Shown here piece by piece: positions 12,004-22,599 of a stretch of DNA of 64,000 bases. The position numbers and the translations under genes are program-made. The stretch is taken from NCBI RefSeq assembly GCF_026210795.1, contig NC_089440.1:2790001-2854000 (forward strand). The letters are read 5' to 3'. The DNA comes from Rhizophagus irregularis. Its lineage: Eukaryota > Glomeromycota > Glomeromycetes > Glomerales > Glomeraceae. Position 1 is the stretch's first letter; every line of letters begins with the position of its first letter. The notes under the pieces are model-generated. The model searched no databases, was not told the origin of the DNA, and saw nothing but the letters and a program-made list of their open reading frames with translations.

Positions 12004-15000
12004 TAGTGCTCTACATGAGCCGGCTTGAGGCCGAGCAGGAGTTATGGCTTGAGCTTGGCTCAGAAAACTGCGGCAAGTCAAGCCTGTAATGAGCCGAGCC
12101 ACAAAAAATCTTGGCTCGAGTTGTTCAAGCTAAGCCGAGCTATGAAAAATCCTGGCTTGAGTCAAGCTGGGGGTACAAGCGGCTCGAGCTGGCTCGAGTT
12201 TTATTTAAGTTTATATAGAGATCATTTCGGATAGTATCCATCGATAATTGCTATTCGCTAAACAACTAAAGAAAAAAATTAATTGGACGTTAAATTAACA
12301 ATAATCATCCACTGTACTTATAATCATTATATCATTAAATAGTTTAAAATATCTAAATTATTTCATTGATTATTTTATTATATCGTTTATAAATATTTTA
12401 TTTAATAAAATACATATATAAATTCTCCAAAATTTTTTAAAACAAGTTTCATAATGAAACTGACTCTATGTCAAACATTCCTAATCGATACTCTATAAAC
12501 CTATAAAAACAAAAAATAAAAATGTAGATGTGTTCTTATTAAAAAATAAATACATGCAGTAAGTTTTGCAAAGATACTTACCACTTTATGCTTTATAGAA
12601 ACCCCTTGTATTAACAAGTCGATAGGTTAAGCATACAAGACTACAAAAGAAAAAAAAAATCAGCGATAATAGTTAATATCTCGTAATATAAAAAAAAAAC
12701 AATTTTGGAATATACTATACCTTCGAAATGAGTTCAGTTTCACCCCAGTCTTTAAAATAGAAATCTCAGACCTACAAAAATGAAAAAAAAAATAATGAAC
12801 TGTTAGTATAGTTCGTTAAAAGACAAAAGTATAGAAATAAGAAATATTTACCAAGATTTCGTGTTCATAAAGAGAAAAACGAGCTGTCAGAAGCTGTACG
12901 TTAAAAGAAAAAAATTACCTATATCGTAAATGAGAAAAAAAGATTGATTATACGATAATCAATCATCAATCTAGAATGTCACATGATGAATCGATCTAAT
13001 TCAAGCATTTAATTGGTACATCATACAGTTCATACACTGATGTACGTTAAATTTGACAAAGAAAAAACGAAAAACGTTAAAAAAAATATTCTCTATTACT
13101 AAATATGTCGTTTTTATATTGTCAGGTGCTATTTTCTTGTGCCGTATATTTGTTTAAATACAGGTGGTATAAAAAAATATACAATACGGAGTATAGGAAC
13201 GGCATATTTACTTTTTTATTGCTTTATTCTTTCGAAATGTCTTCATCTTCAAAAATCTCTCCTGCTATCGAAGTTGACGAAAATGAAAATAGCTCTTTAT
13301 CATCTAATAAAAGATCGGAAGCTTATCAATATTTTACTTTTAAAACTCAAAGATGGTATTGTAATTACTGCTCTAAGAACTTTGGAGATAAATCAACTTC
13401 TACACTTTGGCGCCATATCGCAAAACATCCAAAAATTGTTGAAGCTCGGAGAGTACAAAAAGAACAAAAACAGAGAAAAGTTGGGGAAATGGATAAATAT
13501 ACAGTTACTGCCGAAAAAGAAAATGCAAGTATATTTTATTGATCAAGATTAAATTTAATATTAATATTATTATTGTACACTTTTTTAGTTTAGTCAAAAA
13601 GGTTTTAGAAAAAGAACAGTTCGTTAGGTCATAATAAATGATCAGCCTTTTAACGTTATTGAAAATGAAGAATTTAAAGATATGATTTCATTTATTCGGC
13701 CTGGCATATACATTCCTTGTGCTAACACTTTACGACGAGATTTAACCGAAAATTTCAAAAATGCAAAAGAAAGATTTCGACAAGAACTACAGGTAATAAA
13801 ATAATCTTATTACATTTAAAATTTCAATACTTGTTTTTATTTAAATCAATAAAACTATCAAATAGGAAACACCTGGTCGTCTCTCCTTTACCGTTGATGC
13901 ATGGACAAGTAAAAATCAAATCCCTTTTCTCGGTATTAGTGTACATTGGATAAATGAAAATTGGGAATTGAAATGTACTACGTTAGATTTTTGTATACTG
14001 TCAGGTCCTCATACGGGAATAAACTTGTCAAGTAAATTTTTAGAATCACTAGAAGACTTTGGAATAGCAACTAAGGTAAACTTATTTTTACTATGATTTC
14101 TTTTTTTATGATTAACCAACTAATGGATTTGTTCTGTTTGTAGATTTTAGCAGTTGCATGTGATAACGCATCTAATATGGATGTAATGCTTGATAAAATT
14201 TCTCAATCTTTAGCCAAAAAAAGCATTACATTTGATCCAAAAAATCAACGTGTTCGCTGTTTTGCACACGTAATAAATTTAGCTGCGAAGAAATTAATTG
14301 ATAATCTTCAAGTACCACTACTATATGAAGATGAAAATTCTTTTGAAGAAGCCGAAGACACGGAAGACAATTTGAAAGATACCATATACAAGGTAATATA
14401 GTATTGTGAAGCATAGTTAAAATTTGTATGGTTGACTAATTTTATTAAATTAAAGCTTCGTAAGGTAATTGTAAAGATTCGAGCATCATCCCAACGTCGG
14501 GAAAAATTCAAACAACAATGTATTGCAGCAAATATGGTACCACTCGAGCTGATACCTGACGTGTCTACCAGGTGGAACTCTACTGAGATTATGTTAGAAC
14601 GAGCATTAACACTAAAACAGGTTTTGATTTATATAATTTTATTAATATTTATTTTAATTTATAATTAAATTTAATAATTTTTAATTATACAGCCTTTGCA
14701 CAATACAGCATCAGCAGATAAAGATTTAAAAAAATACATACTTTTGGAAGAGGAATGGGAACGTATTTTAGAAATACGTGGAATATTGCAGGTTGTTATT
14801 TTGATTGTGTACATATCTTATTTATGTATATATTAATAATTAAATTTTTTTTATAATATAGCATTATAAAAAATGCACGGATTTAAGTGTTAGTCAACAA
14901 TACCCGACATTATCTTATACTATACCTATGTATAATTTTTTATTGGATAAACTCGAGGATGAATATGATAAAAGAAAAGAATCTGATAAGGAGGAGGATG

Positions 15001-16142
15001 AGGAGGAGGATGATGATGATAGTGATGATGATAATGAAAGCGAAAATGATGAGATTTTATGTGCATTAAAACAATCAATTGAAAAAATAAAAAAATATTA
15101 TACATTTACAAGTGGATTAATATACACGGCTGCAACAGGTAAATTTATCCACTTTACATAATTTATTATACATATATTTATAGTTAATATTTAATTGTTG
15201 TTTTTTTAATAATAGTACTAGATCCTCGTATAAAGCTTCAATATTATAAAGACAATATGTGGGAAGAGTCATTTATTCAAGAAGCAAGAAAACAAGTTAC
15301 AAATTTATGGAAAACTACGTATAAACCGAATATTTCAGAAAATGTAGAGCCATCTGATAATGCAGATGATGAACTTTTTGGTCATATCTTCAAAAAGCGA
15401 AAAATTGAAGAAAAAGATGAACTTAGCATTTATCTAAATGAAGGAGTAGCTCCCGGTAAAACTGATATTTTAATGTGGTGGAAGGTACACTAATGTTTAT
15501 TTTATTAATTTTATTATATAATTTATTATATTATTATTTATTTATTATTTTTTTTATAGTTGCATGAAATTGAGTACCCGAATTTATCAAAAATGGCTCG
15601 TGATTACCTTTCAATACCAGGTTCATAGTATTTTTTATTTTAATTTATTATTTATAATATTAATTTTATTAATTTATAACATTATTATTTTATTATTTTT
15701 GATCTTTTATAGCAACTAGTGCTCCTATGGAAAGAATATTTTCGGGTGGAACAGACTTAGTTGTTCAAAAATGATGTAGCCTTAAGGAATCAACAATACG
15801 AGAAACAATGTGCCTTAAAGGCTGGTGGAAATCTGGTGTTGGTGGATCAATAATTATAAATGATTAATGAAATTGTAAATAAAAATAATTGTAAACATTA
15901 AATAAATAAAATAATGTAAAAATTATAAAACTAACTTTTAAACTGAATTATTTAACGTTTTGATTTGGATTAAATGGCTTGTGAACCAGCTTGAGCTTTT
16001 TGAGCCAAGCCTATTAACTAGCTCAAGCTTTTTTAAGTTGGCTCTGAAGCATGTCTGCCAATTTTAACATGGCTTGGCTTGGCTTCAAGCTTCCAAAAGC
16101 TTGAGCCAGCTTGCAAGCTGGCTTGGCTCATATAGAGCACTA
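12004..16142 (+). mobile_element. hAT transposon, 4.1 kb
   Basis: The terminal inverted repeats are TAGTGCTCTAYATGAGCC, at 12004 and inverted at the right end 16142. The flanking 8-bp sequences GTCACAGA and GTCCTAGA match at 6 of 8 positions. Both subterminal regions (12015-12200 and 15970-16135) are packed with short GGCTTGAGC/GAGCC motifs in both orientations, as expected for transposase-binding sites. It carries one transposase gene, now broken, and sits inside a GC-richer SINE-like region. Confidence 0.87.
13237..15867 (+). pseudogene. hAT transposase, ten exons, lightly broken
   Basis: Exons: 13237-13528, 13594-13792, 13866-14075, 14144-14392, 14456-14620, 14693-14791, 14862-15138, 15216-15484, 15560-15620 and 15713-15867. 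All intron phases agree except across exon 2, which lacks one base near 13631. Domains in order are a BED zinc finger (WYCNYCSKNF and later H-x4-H), the RNase-H-like catalytic core (FTVDAWTSKNQ, ACDNASNM, RCFAHVINLA, DVSTRWNST), an acidic stretch at about 15000-15050, and the hATC dimerisation region (MWWKLHEIEYPNL, ATSAPMERIFS). A TGA at 15772-15774 interrupts the hATC end where arginine is expected. With only two lesions, decay is recent or the sequence has an error. Transfer from another copy in trans could still mobilise the element. Confidence 0.85.
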
Positions 16143-16765
16143 GTCCTAGATGGTAAAGCTGAGGGTGCAATGTCTTAGTGGTAGTTAGACCTTCTGTTAG
16201 GTCTTAGACCAACCAAGGTGTTCGTGCACAGAACAGGTAGCATGGCTGGTGGGGCTTCGATTCCCTACTCGGCGTTATTAGGCGATCCCCATGGTCGATA
16301 CCCACCATAAGTGGTGATCCTGGACAGATGCCTGCTACTTCCTGTCCGAGTGGTCACTACAAAGTATACCACTTGGGGTAAACAACTGTACTATCGGTGC
16401 TAGGTAATCGCAGGCTGTAGTGGCCTTTGAGTGAGACTTAGTACCTAAAATGGTGGTATGGAAGGGTACTAGATGGTTGATGTTACCTGTCGAAAGTCCT
16501 CCATGAAAGTAGATGCTTTCTCAAAGGTCGTTAAATAAATTGAGTATCAGTATCATGCAATGGGTATAGGATGAGTAGGCGGCGTGTACCTAGCTTCAGA
16601 TCAGCCTAAAATAGGCCCGATGGGGGATGTCTTCTATAGCTACAAGGTGCTGTTACGGAATTAAGTCTCGGTATAATGGTTGCCCATTGAAGATGATAGG
16701 ACACAGACCCGAGATTAGTCTCATAAGAGGCAATGGGTAGTCTGGCCGTAAACACTTGCAAAGGA
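16143..16765. repeat. SINE-like module 2 and GC-rich tail
   Basis: A second tRNA-like head (TGTCTTAGTGGTAGTTAGAC, then GGGGCTTCGATTCCC at about 16251-16266) is followed by ACTTCCTGTCCGAGTGGTCACT and CTTGGGGT, matching module 1. The tail from about 16610 (CCCGATGGGGGATGTC onward to AAAGGATAAAACT) is duplicated in diverged form at 20229-20415. Confidence 0.55.
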
Positions 16766-17041
16766 AAAGGATAAAACTACCACCATTCGATTCATCTCAG
16801 TGAGACGATTCTAACAAGCTATGATACATCTTTGTACGATTATTAGATGCCAAGTTATTTAATATGATTATAAACGGTTCTTTTTAATATAAGATTTTTG
16901 AGGATAGGTGTGATAGTGACTATAGATAGATTGTGACTATATAGGATAGATTTTAATAATAAAGTGTTTTGAACATTCAACTGGTATGACTATATAGTAG
17001 AATGTGACTATAACGGGAGTGACTATAGAGGGAGTTGACTG
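16766..17041. repeat. Palindrome plus mariner-like right end, copy 1
   Basis: It contains the recurrent palindrome (about 16779-16820) and then a segment rich in GTGACTATA repeats, ending GGGAGTTGACTG before TA. The same 280 bp occur at 20406-20697 with few differences, so both arose by duplication or transposition of one unit. Confidence 0.75.
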
Positions 17042-17085
17042 TATATATAAAAAGCAAAAAATTCATACTTCATTTAACCTATTAT

Positions 17086-18208
17086 TTACATGCAAATAAT
17101 AATTATTAGTGTCAAGTTGGCCTTTATTTCTGTAATATTCCTGCTTCTTCTAGTTTTATGTAGGGACTTAAGCCATTGGATTAGTTGTTCATATATGGGG
17201 ACAGTGGTGTGGTACTTTGATTTTAAAAAGTTGAGTAACTCTGGTACCAATTTTTGGCAGATCTTTACATTAGCGCCGCTTGTGAAGGTTTCGTTATAAT
17301 TCATATTTAACATTTTTGGTACTATCTTTAATATCGTTTTCATTTCTGCCTAAATTATTCACAAAAAAAAATGAAACTCAATAAATGTTGGCACAACAAA
17401 TAAAATTGTACAAATCCTTGCTTTTTTTTCATCCATTTCACTTTCATCTGAACTACTTTTGTCTTCTAAACTGCTTTCATTATCATAGCTACGTTTGATC
17501 GGTCATTTTTCTTTTTTTATTTATGCTTTTATTTTTTTTCAGATTTTTGATGCTTATGTGGGCGAATTTCTTCATCTGATTTAAGTTTGGAATCTTTTCA
17601 GATGGCTGTTTGTAAGCTTCTTAGAAGTTTAACTAACTGATATCGTTCAAGGCTTTTATAAAGTTTGTCATTTTTATGATCAAATTCATTATTAATCATT
17701 AATAACGTTTGATTTTCTTTTTGTAAACTATTGAATTTTAAAGTGACTGTCTGCAATTGTTCAGTAATCTCATTCACTTGTTGGCGCAGTTGTTCATTTT
17801 GAACTCTTAAAATTGCATTTTTGGATTTTAAATCTAACAATCATATAAATGTTAATGTAAGCAGTATAAAATAAGTTTAATGAATTATAATAATCAAAAA
17901 AAAAAAATCACTGTCGCTTGATTCTTGTTCACATGTTGGAATTTTAATTTTTAAACTTGAAGTAGCAATGAAATTAGTTGATGAAGTAATTGAAGAAGTT
18001 TGTTTAGTTTGACAATTTGATGAAGGAGTTTGTCTGATTTTTCCATTAACTGAAAGAACAAATGGGCCTCTTGAACTTCAAGAGTTCGAATTTTGTCTTC
18101 GTTTGTCAGTTTGTTTTTTTTGTTTTTTTCATATTTTTTATTTAAAAGTTTAAATTTGTATTTTAAAAAAAAATCTTTTATAGATTCAAAATTGACTTTT
18201 GATACCAT
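17086..18208 (-). pseudogene. Decayed coiled-coil gene, function unknown
   Basis: Three minus-strand fragments lie in series. 18208-17951 starts MVSKVNFESIKDFFLKYKFK and is lysine-rich. 17840-17598 is a heptad-like stretch with LRQQVNEITEQL, typical of a coiled coil. 17343-17086 contains NFLKSKYHTTVPIYEQL. Frames change and stops occur between them, and no splice pattern rescues all three. I do not recognise the family. Its place next to a divergent Tnp2 relic (starting at 18462) mirrors the divergent two-gene layout of the CACTA element at 26609, so it may be that element's second gene. The sequences are not obviously alike. Confidence 0.4.
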
Positions 18209-18461
18209 GATCGAACAATTGATTAAATTTACTTATTATGATCTTATTTTTCTTATTATTTAATTTATTCTAATTCTTACGAATTTTTCTTATTGTTCTT
18301 ATTGTTAATTTATCTTTTAATTTTCCTTATTGTGATTATGATGATTGAATTTTTCTTATTAGATTTATTAGTGATTTATTCCTATAAGTTGAAATTGATT
18401 TGAAATAATGTTAAAATCAACTTTTACAGTTAATTATATCAATTTTTCATAAAATAATTAT

Positions 18462-20228
18462 ATGACAAGAAAAAGGTCAATATTAAGTGTACTCAAAGAT
18501 GATTCTTGACCAATTGCTAAACCAATTAAGTCTAGCACAAGAATAAAAATTAACTGTTTTTGTAACAAATGTGAAGAAAAATTGGTCAATCCTTGCACAC
18601 AGAGAAAACATGCAAGTTCATCAAGCCAAATGTCAATTCAGAAAGATATCAAAGCTGAATCGTCTTAACAAAATACAAACAATAAGTTATTTCAGTCAGC
18701 TAGATTTAGTAGTTAATAAATTGAAATTTCACAAGATACTGTTGATATAAGATATATATAGAAGAAGAAAATCAAGAAACTGACAATTCTGATTTTAATT
18801 ATTTATTTCAGAAATATATATCAAGATATACTAAACTTTTAACAACTTTCACTGAACTTTTCATTAATGACTTTGAACAATCAGAAACTACCGAATCTAA
18901 TACTAGTATTGATGATAATAATAATTTGGCAAATAATGAATATTCTGAAATTTTTGAGAACTATTTACGTCTTCCATTTGAACCATCAATTAATACAGAG
19001 ATGGTGAATGATAATCAAATATTATGGATTTTAATCTGGATTATGAGATTTCAGATAAAGTTTATTAACCTTTCAGAAACAGAAACAGAATCATTAATAA
19101 AATTCATGAAACTGGTGTTAAGAGAAATCAGAGATTCCATTTTCTAGCACTTTATTTCTTGCAAAAAATGCGCTTGGTCTTAAAGATTTATTTCATAGCT
19201 TTGTGCTATATCAAAAGTATCATAAATTATATAATAAACAAGAATTGGAAAATTTTAATTAAGATAAAGACCTTACTGTAACGAAATGTCAACATATTGA
19301 ATTTCCAAATTCAACAAGTCATAGATTAAAGTGGTATCAAACTCCATTATACAACTGAATCTTATTAACAAACAAAAAACTAAGTTTGAAACCTAAATTA
19401 ATATATCATTTGCTGGAATTTGTTAACAATTGAGAAAAATGTACAATTGACCAAAATTTGAAAAATCCCTTTAACACTAGGCAAATTGTCCAAATCATAA
19501 TGACATTTTAATGGATATTTATAATAGAAAAGTATGGTGACGGAATCTTAAAAGATAATGATAATTCAAATAATTTTTTTCGTCCTGACATTGCCGATTC
19601 ACATCTTGGATTGATGCTGAACCTTGACTGGTTTCAGCTGTTTAACAGAACAATATATAGCACTGGAGTTATATATGCTGCAATATGCAATCTTCTGAGA
19701 AACATTCAATTTAAGCGAGAAAATATGTTGATTCTTGAACTTTTACCTGGTCCAAATGAAGTGAGTTTACATAGAATTACTGTATATAGCGGACTACAGT
19801 ACCCCAGGACCCAGGTATCTTGCAAAAATTGGGGGTTTGATCCTGTACTCCCAGATACTAAACAAAGCCTAAAAATTCCATTTTTTGCAAATATCTCACA
19901 TTCTACTAGTCCAATTTGAACGATCTTTTTTTATTTTGAAGAGCTCAATGAGAGCTATCAAATAAAAAAAAGATGGCTCAAATCTAATCACTAGATCACG
20001 AGATAATTGTAAAATATCTCCCTGGGTACTATACAATTCTATAAAATTTTTCAAGGGAAGTACTATGCATAGGAAGGTACTATGGCTCGCAATATATGGT
20101 AATCACTATTTAGCTTCAATTGTTAATGATTTAGAATCACTTTAAAGTGGTGTAACTCTAAATTGGACATACAAATGTGAAAATAGAAAGAGGATTTATG
20201 CGACTTTAATCCTAGTGTCATATGACAA
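18462..20228 (+). pseudogene. Tnp2 (CACTA) transposase relic, copy 1
   Basis: It starts MTRKRSILSVLKDDS and soon has the cysteine-rich N-terminal motif NCFCNKCEEKLVNP, matching the start of the copy at 30707. Further on, an acidic stretch precedes ILWILIWIMRFQIKFINLSE, and then come the Tnp2 core pieces SHLGLMLNLDWFQLFNRT, STGVIYAAICNLLRNIQF and LLPGPNEVSLHRI. After an inserted MITE the core resumes with HYLASIVNDLESL. Many stops and frameshifts are present throughout, so it is dead. It aligns piece by piece with 29000-30707 on the minus strand. Confidence 0.75.
19781..20099. mobile_element. Small MITE inserted in the Tnp2 relic
   Basis: Its ends are inverted repeats: GTATATAGCGGACTACAGTACC on the left and the inverse of CCATATATTGCGAGCCATAGTACC on the right (quoted approximately). 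The transposase frame is interrupted exactly here. It reads LHRI before and HYLASIVND after, matching the uninterrupted KINHYLSPIVDE of the copy at 29220. Boundaries are uncertain by a few bases. Confidence 0.55.
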
Positions 20229-20697
20229 AAAGTAAAAGGATAAAACTATGTGGCCTGATGGGAGATGTCCTCATATATGGTGCTGTCTGCTTGAGGAAAA
20301 ATAAGTACTCAGTGGTATGGTTACCCCTTGGGGATGATAGGATACTAGTCCGATGATGCTTCATAAGAAGTAAATGGAGACTTAGCCGTAAAATTATAGT
20401 AAAGTAAAAGGATAACTACTACCATTCGATTCGTCTCAGTAAGATGATTCTAACAAGCTATGGTACATTTTTGTACGATTATTAGATACCAAGTTATTTA
20501 ATATATTCTTTATATAACTGTGATTATAAATGGTTCTTTTTAATATAAGATTTTTGAGGATAGGTGTGATAGTGACTATAGATAGATTGTGACTATATAA
20601 GATAGATTTTAATAATAAAGTGTTTTGAACATTCAACTAGTGTGACTATATAGTAGAATGTAACTATAATGGGAGTGACTATAGAGGAAGTTGACTG
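20229..20697. repeat. Second copy of SINE tail, palindrome and mariner-like end
   Basis: 20229-20415 resembles 16610-16775. 20406-20697 is nearly the same as 16766-17041 and ends in GTTGACTG followed by TA. The left part of the larger unit is missing here. 20698-21177 is AT-rich, with purine-rich ATGGAATGAAAG repeats and no gene. Confidence 0.7.
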
Positions 20698-21177
20698 TAT
20701 ATAGAAATCAATTTTACCAGTAAAATTGGTAAATTTAAAAAAACACTAACTGGTGGTGAATTTCACTTATTTTTTTTACTTGTAATTTAATCATAATCAA
20801 ATAATCATATGATGTAATAATAAACCAAAATAAAGTAGAAAAGAAAAACATAATGATGATAAAAATTATGGGTAATGAGGTATAATGGAAATAATAAAAC
20901 AAAACAATAAGAAATTAAAAAACTAATGAAAAATTATAGTATTATTAAATAATGAGAGATGAAAGAAGTTGAAAGAAAAAAAAAAGGAAAAGAAAATAAA
21001 GAAAATAGAATTAAATACAATGAGAAAAGAAATACAAAAATGAAAGGTATGAAAATAAAAACAAAATGGAATAAAAAGAATGTATTGAAAGAAATGGAAT
21101 TGAAAAAAATGGAGTGAAAGTAGAAAAAATGGAATGAAAGAAATGGAATGAAGTAAATGGAGTGAAAAGAAATAGTG

Positions 21178-21306
21178 AGCTAAAAAGAAAAAAAATCATA
21201 ACAATGTAACATAAAATTTCCTTTTATAGTAAGATTTGCAAAGAATTTTATATATGATTTTTACTTTAGACCTGGAAGTAACCTATCTTATAAGTAAGCG
21301 GGGTCC
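21178..21306. mobile_element. hAT-type MITE, copy D, truncated
   Basis: About 129 bp match the right-hand part of copy C (from AAAAAGRAAAAAAATCATAACA to AAGCGGGGTCCT). The other end is absent, so no target duplication can be read. Confidence 0.75.
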
Positions 21307-22376
21307 TCCTAAGGTATAGGATTAAACCTCCAATTTTTGCCCATGATATACGGTATATAACAAAAGAAATTAATATATAATATAAATATTTTACAAGTTT
21401 TAAAATAAATAAAATAATATTAATTTTTATATGAATTATGAGCAGGTAGTGGATAGACTGACAGGTTGGGTTGACCTGACTTTTATCTGGATAACCCATG
21501 GATCCATCTGCCAGGTGATTTGAGTAAAGATTTTTTTTAAATGAATCCAATCTTTAATATAAAGAATGAAAGAAGAAACTAAATAGGTGAGTTTTAAAGT
21601 TTTATTTCACTTCAAAATTTTATTTTTTTAATTTTATTTAGTTCTATTTTATAGGTATTGGTTAAGATTTTTGAAATAATAAATTTTATTTTCTTTTCAA
21701 AACTATTTTATTTTTAATTTTTTTCTTTATTTTGTAAATATCAGTTGGGTAAATATGCCACAGGAATTGACACTTTTTTTCCAATTTAAAGAAAGCACAA
21801 CCTAAACTAAAAGTTAAGAATACTCCTAGTAAAAAGTCTAGCTCTGCTAAACAAATGTTAAATAGTAATAAGCCTAAAAAAAGGATAAGAAGAAATCCTT
21901 GACAAAAGCCTTTATCATAAGTGATAATTAGTTAAAGAATCTGAAAACTCAGAAGAAGGCAAAGAAGTCTTCAAAAAGCAAGAATAGTAATTAAAGCAAT
22001 AAAGAGATTTTACAGAAATTAGGCCCTATAGTTTAGAGGAGGTTTGGCCCAGTTAACTCTTTATTTTTATCAAATGTATTTAGATTGTTTTAGACAGTAT
22101 AGTTTTACCTCTGTCTGCTGAGATGTATGTTTGCAATCTGTGCACTAATTATACTTATATATCTTCTGCTTACTCAAACTACTACTTTTGAAATAAAATA
22201 ATAATAAATCAATGATCAAATGTATTGTTGATAACATGTATAGGTATATTTGTGGATTCTCCTAGAAATCCTGTAAAATTTGGATCTATAAGGATATCAT
22301 GCTGCACCATAATAATTTTTACAATTAGTTTTCTTAAATATTTAATTAAAAGTATAGGATGTGTATTATTAAGAAA
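21307..22376. other. AT-rich region without a clear gene
   Basis: It contains scattered lysine-rich open stretches (for example around 21790-21900, reading KPKLKVKNTPSKKSS) with stops between them. They could be relics of a basic protein but cannot be assigned. Confidence 0.4.
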
Positions 22377-22590
22377 ATTTTCATAAAACCTGTGATATTG
22401 TCTATTTTTTTAGTTAAAATGGAAATAGAAACTTTTTGATTTATTTTTTCATTAATTCTTTTTCTAGCATTTAGAATATGATGATCTCGTGTCAGTTCAG
22501 GTTGAAGTGTAGCTAGGTTTTTATAAGCATTATGGGAAATTGGTCCTTAATCAACAACTTTTGTAAATGCATTAACAAATTGATTTTCTT
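22377..22590 (-). pseudogene. Short relic of an unassigned multicopy gene
   Basis: The minus strand reads VNAFTKVVD, then one stop, then GPISHNAYKNLATLQPELTR and RKRINEKINQKVSI. The composition and layout are those of a decayed coding exon. From memory it resembles a large repeated Rhizophagus protein family, probably transposon-derived. I cannot verify this here. A further short fragment (EPVFSQYLIESKESLIK) lies at about 22890-23000 on the same strand. Confidence 0.35.
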
Positions 22591-22599
22591 TTTCTTCAT

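Larger units (their letters stand above)
10840..17041. mobile_element. Unit bounded by Tc1/mariner-like ends
   Basis: The left end CAGTCAACTATCTTTATAG (from 10840) and the right end CTATAGAGGGAGTTGACTG (to 17041) form a terminal inverted repeat. Each is flanked by TA, as in Tc1/mariner/pogo elements. Short GTGACTATA motifs recur near both ends. Inside are a threefold tandem repeat, two tRNA-like modules and a complete hAT element. No mariner transposase is seen, so this is a non-autonomous element grown by later insertions, or two ends that are not partners. A second right end, with the same 280 bp before it, lies at 20406-20697. Confidence 0.6.

Noticed and set aside
12025..12234. 69-codon open frame
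   Set aside because: It consists of the hAT subterminal GGCTTGAGC repeats read as protein.
17086..17343. Separate gene of 85 aa
   Set aside because: It has no independent start context and lies in series with two other broken coiled-coil fragments on the same strand.
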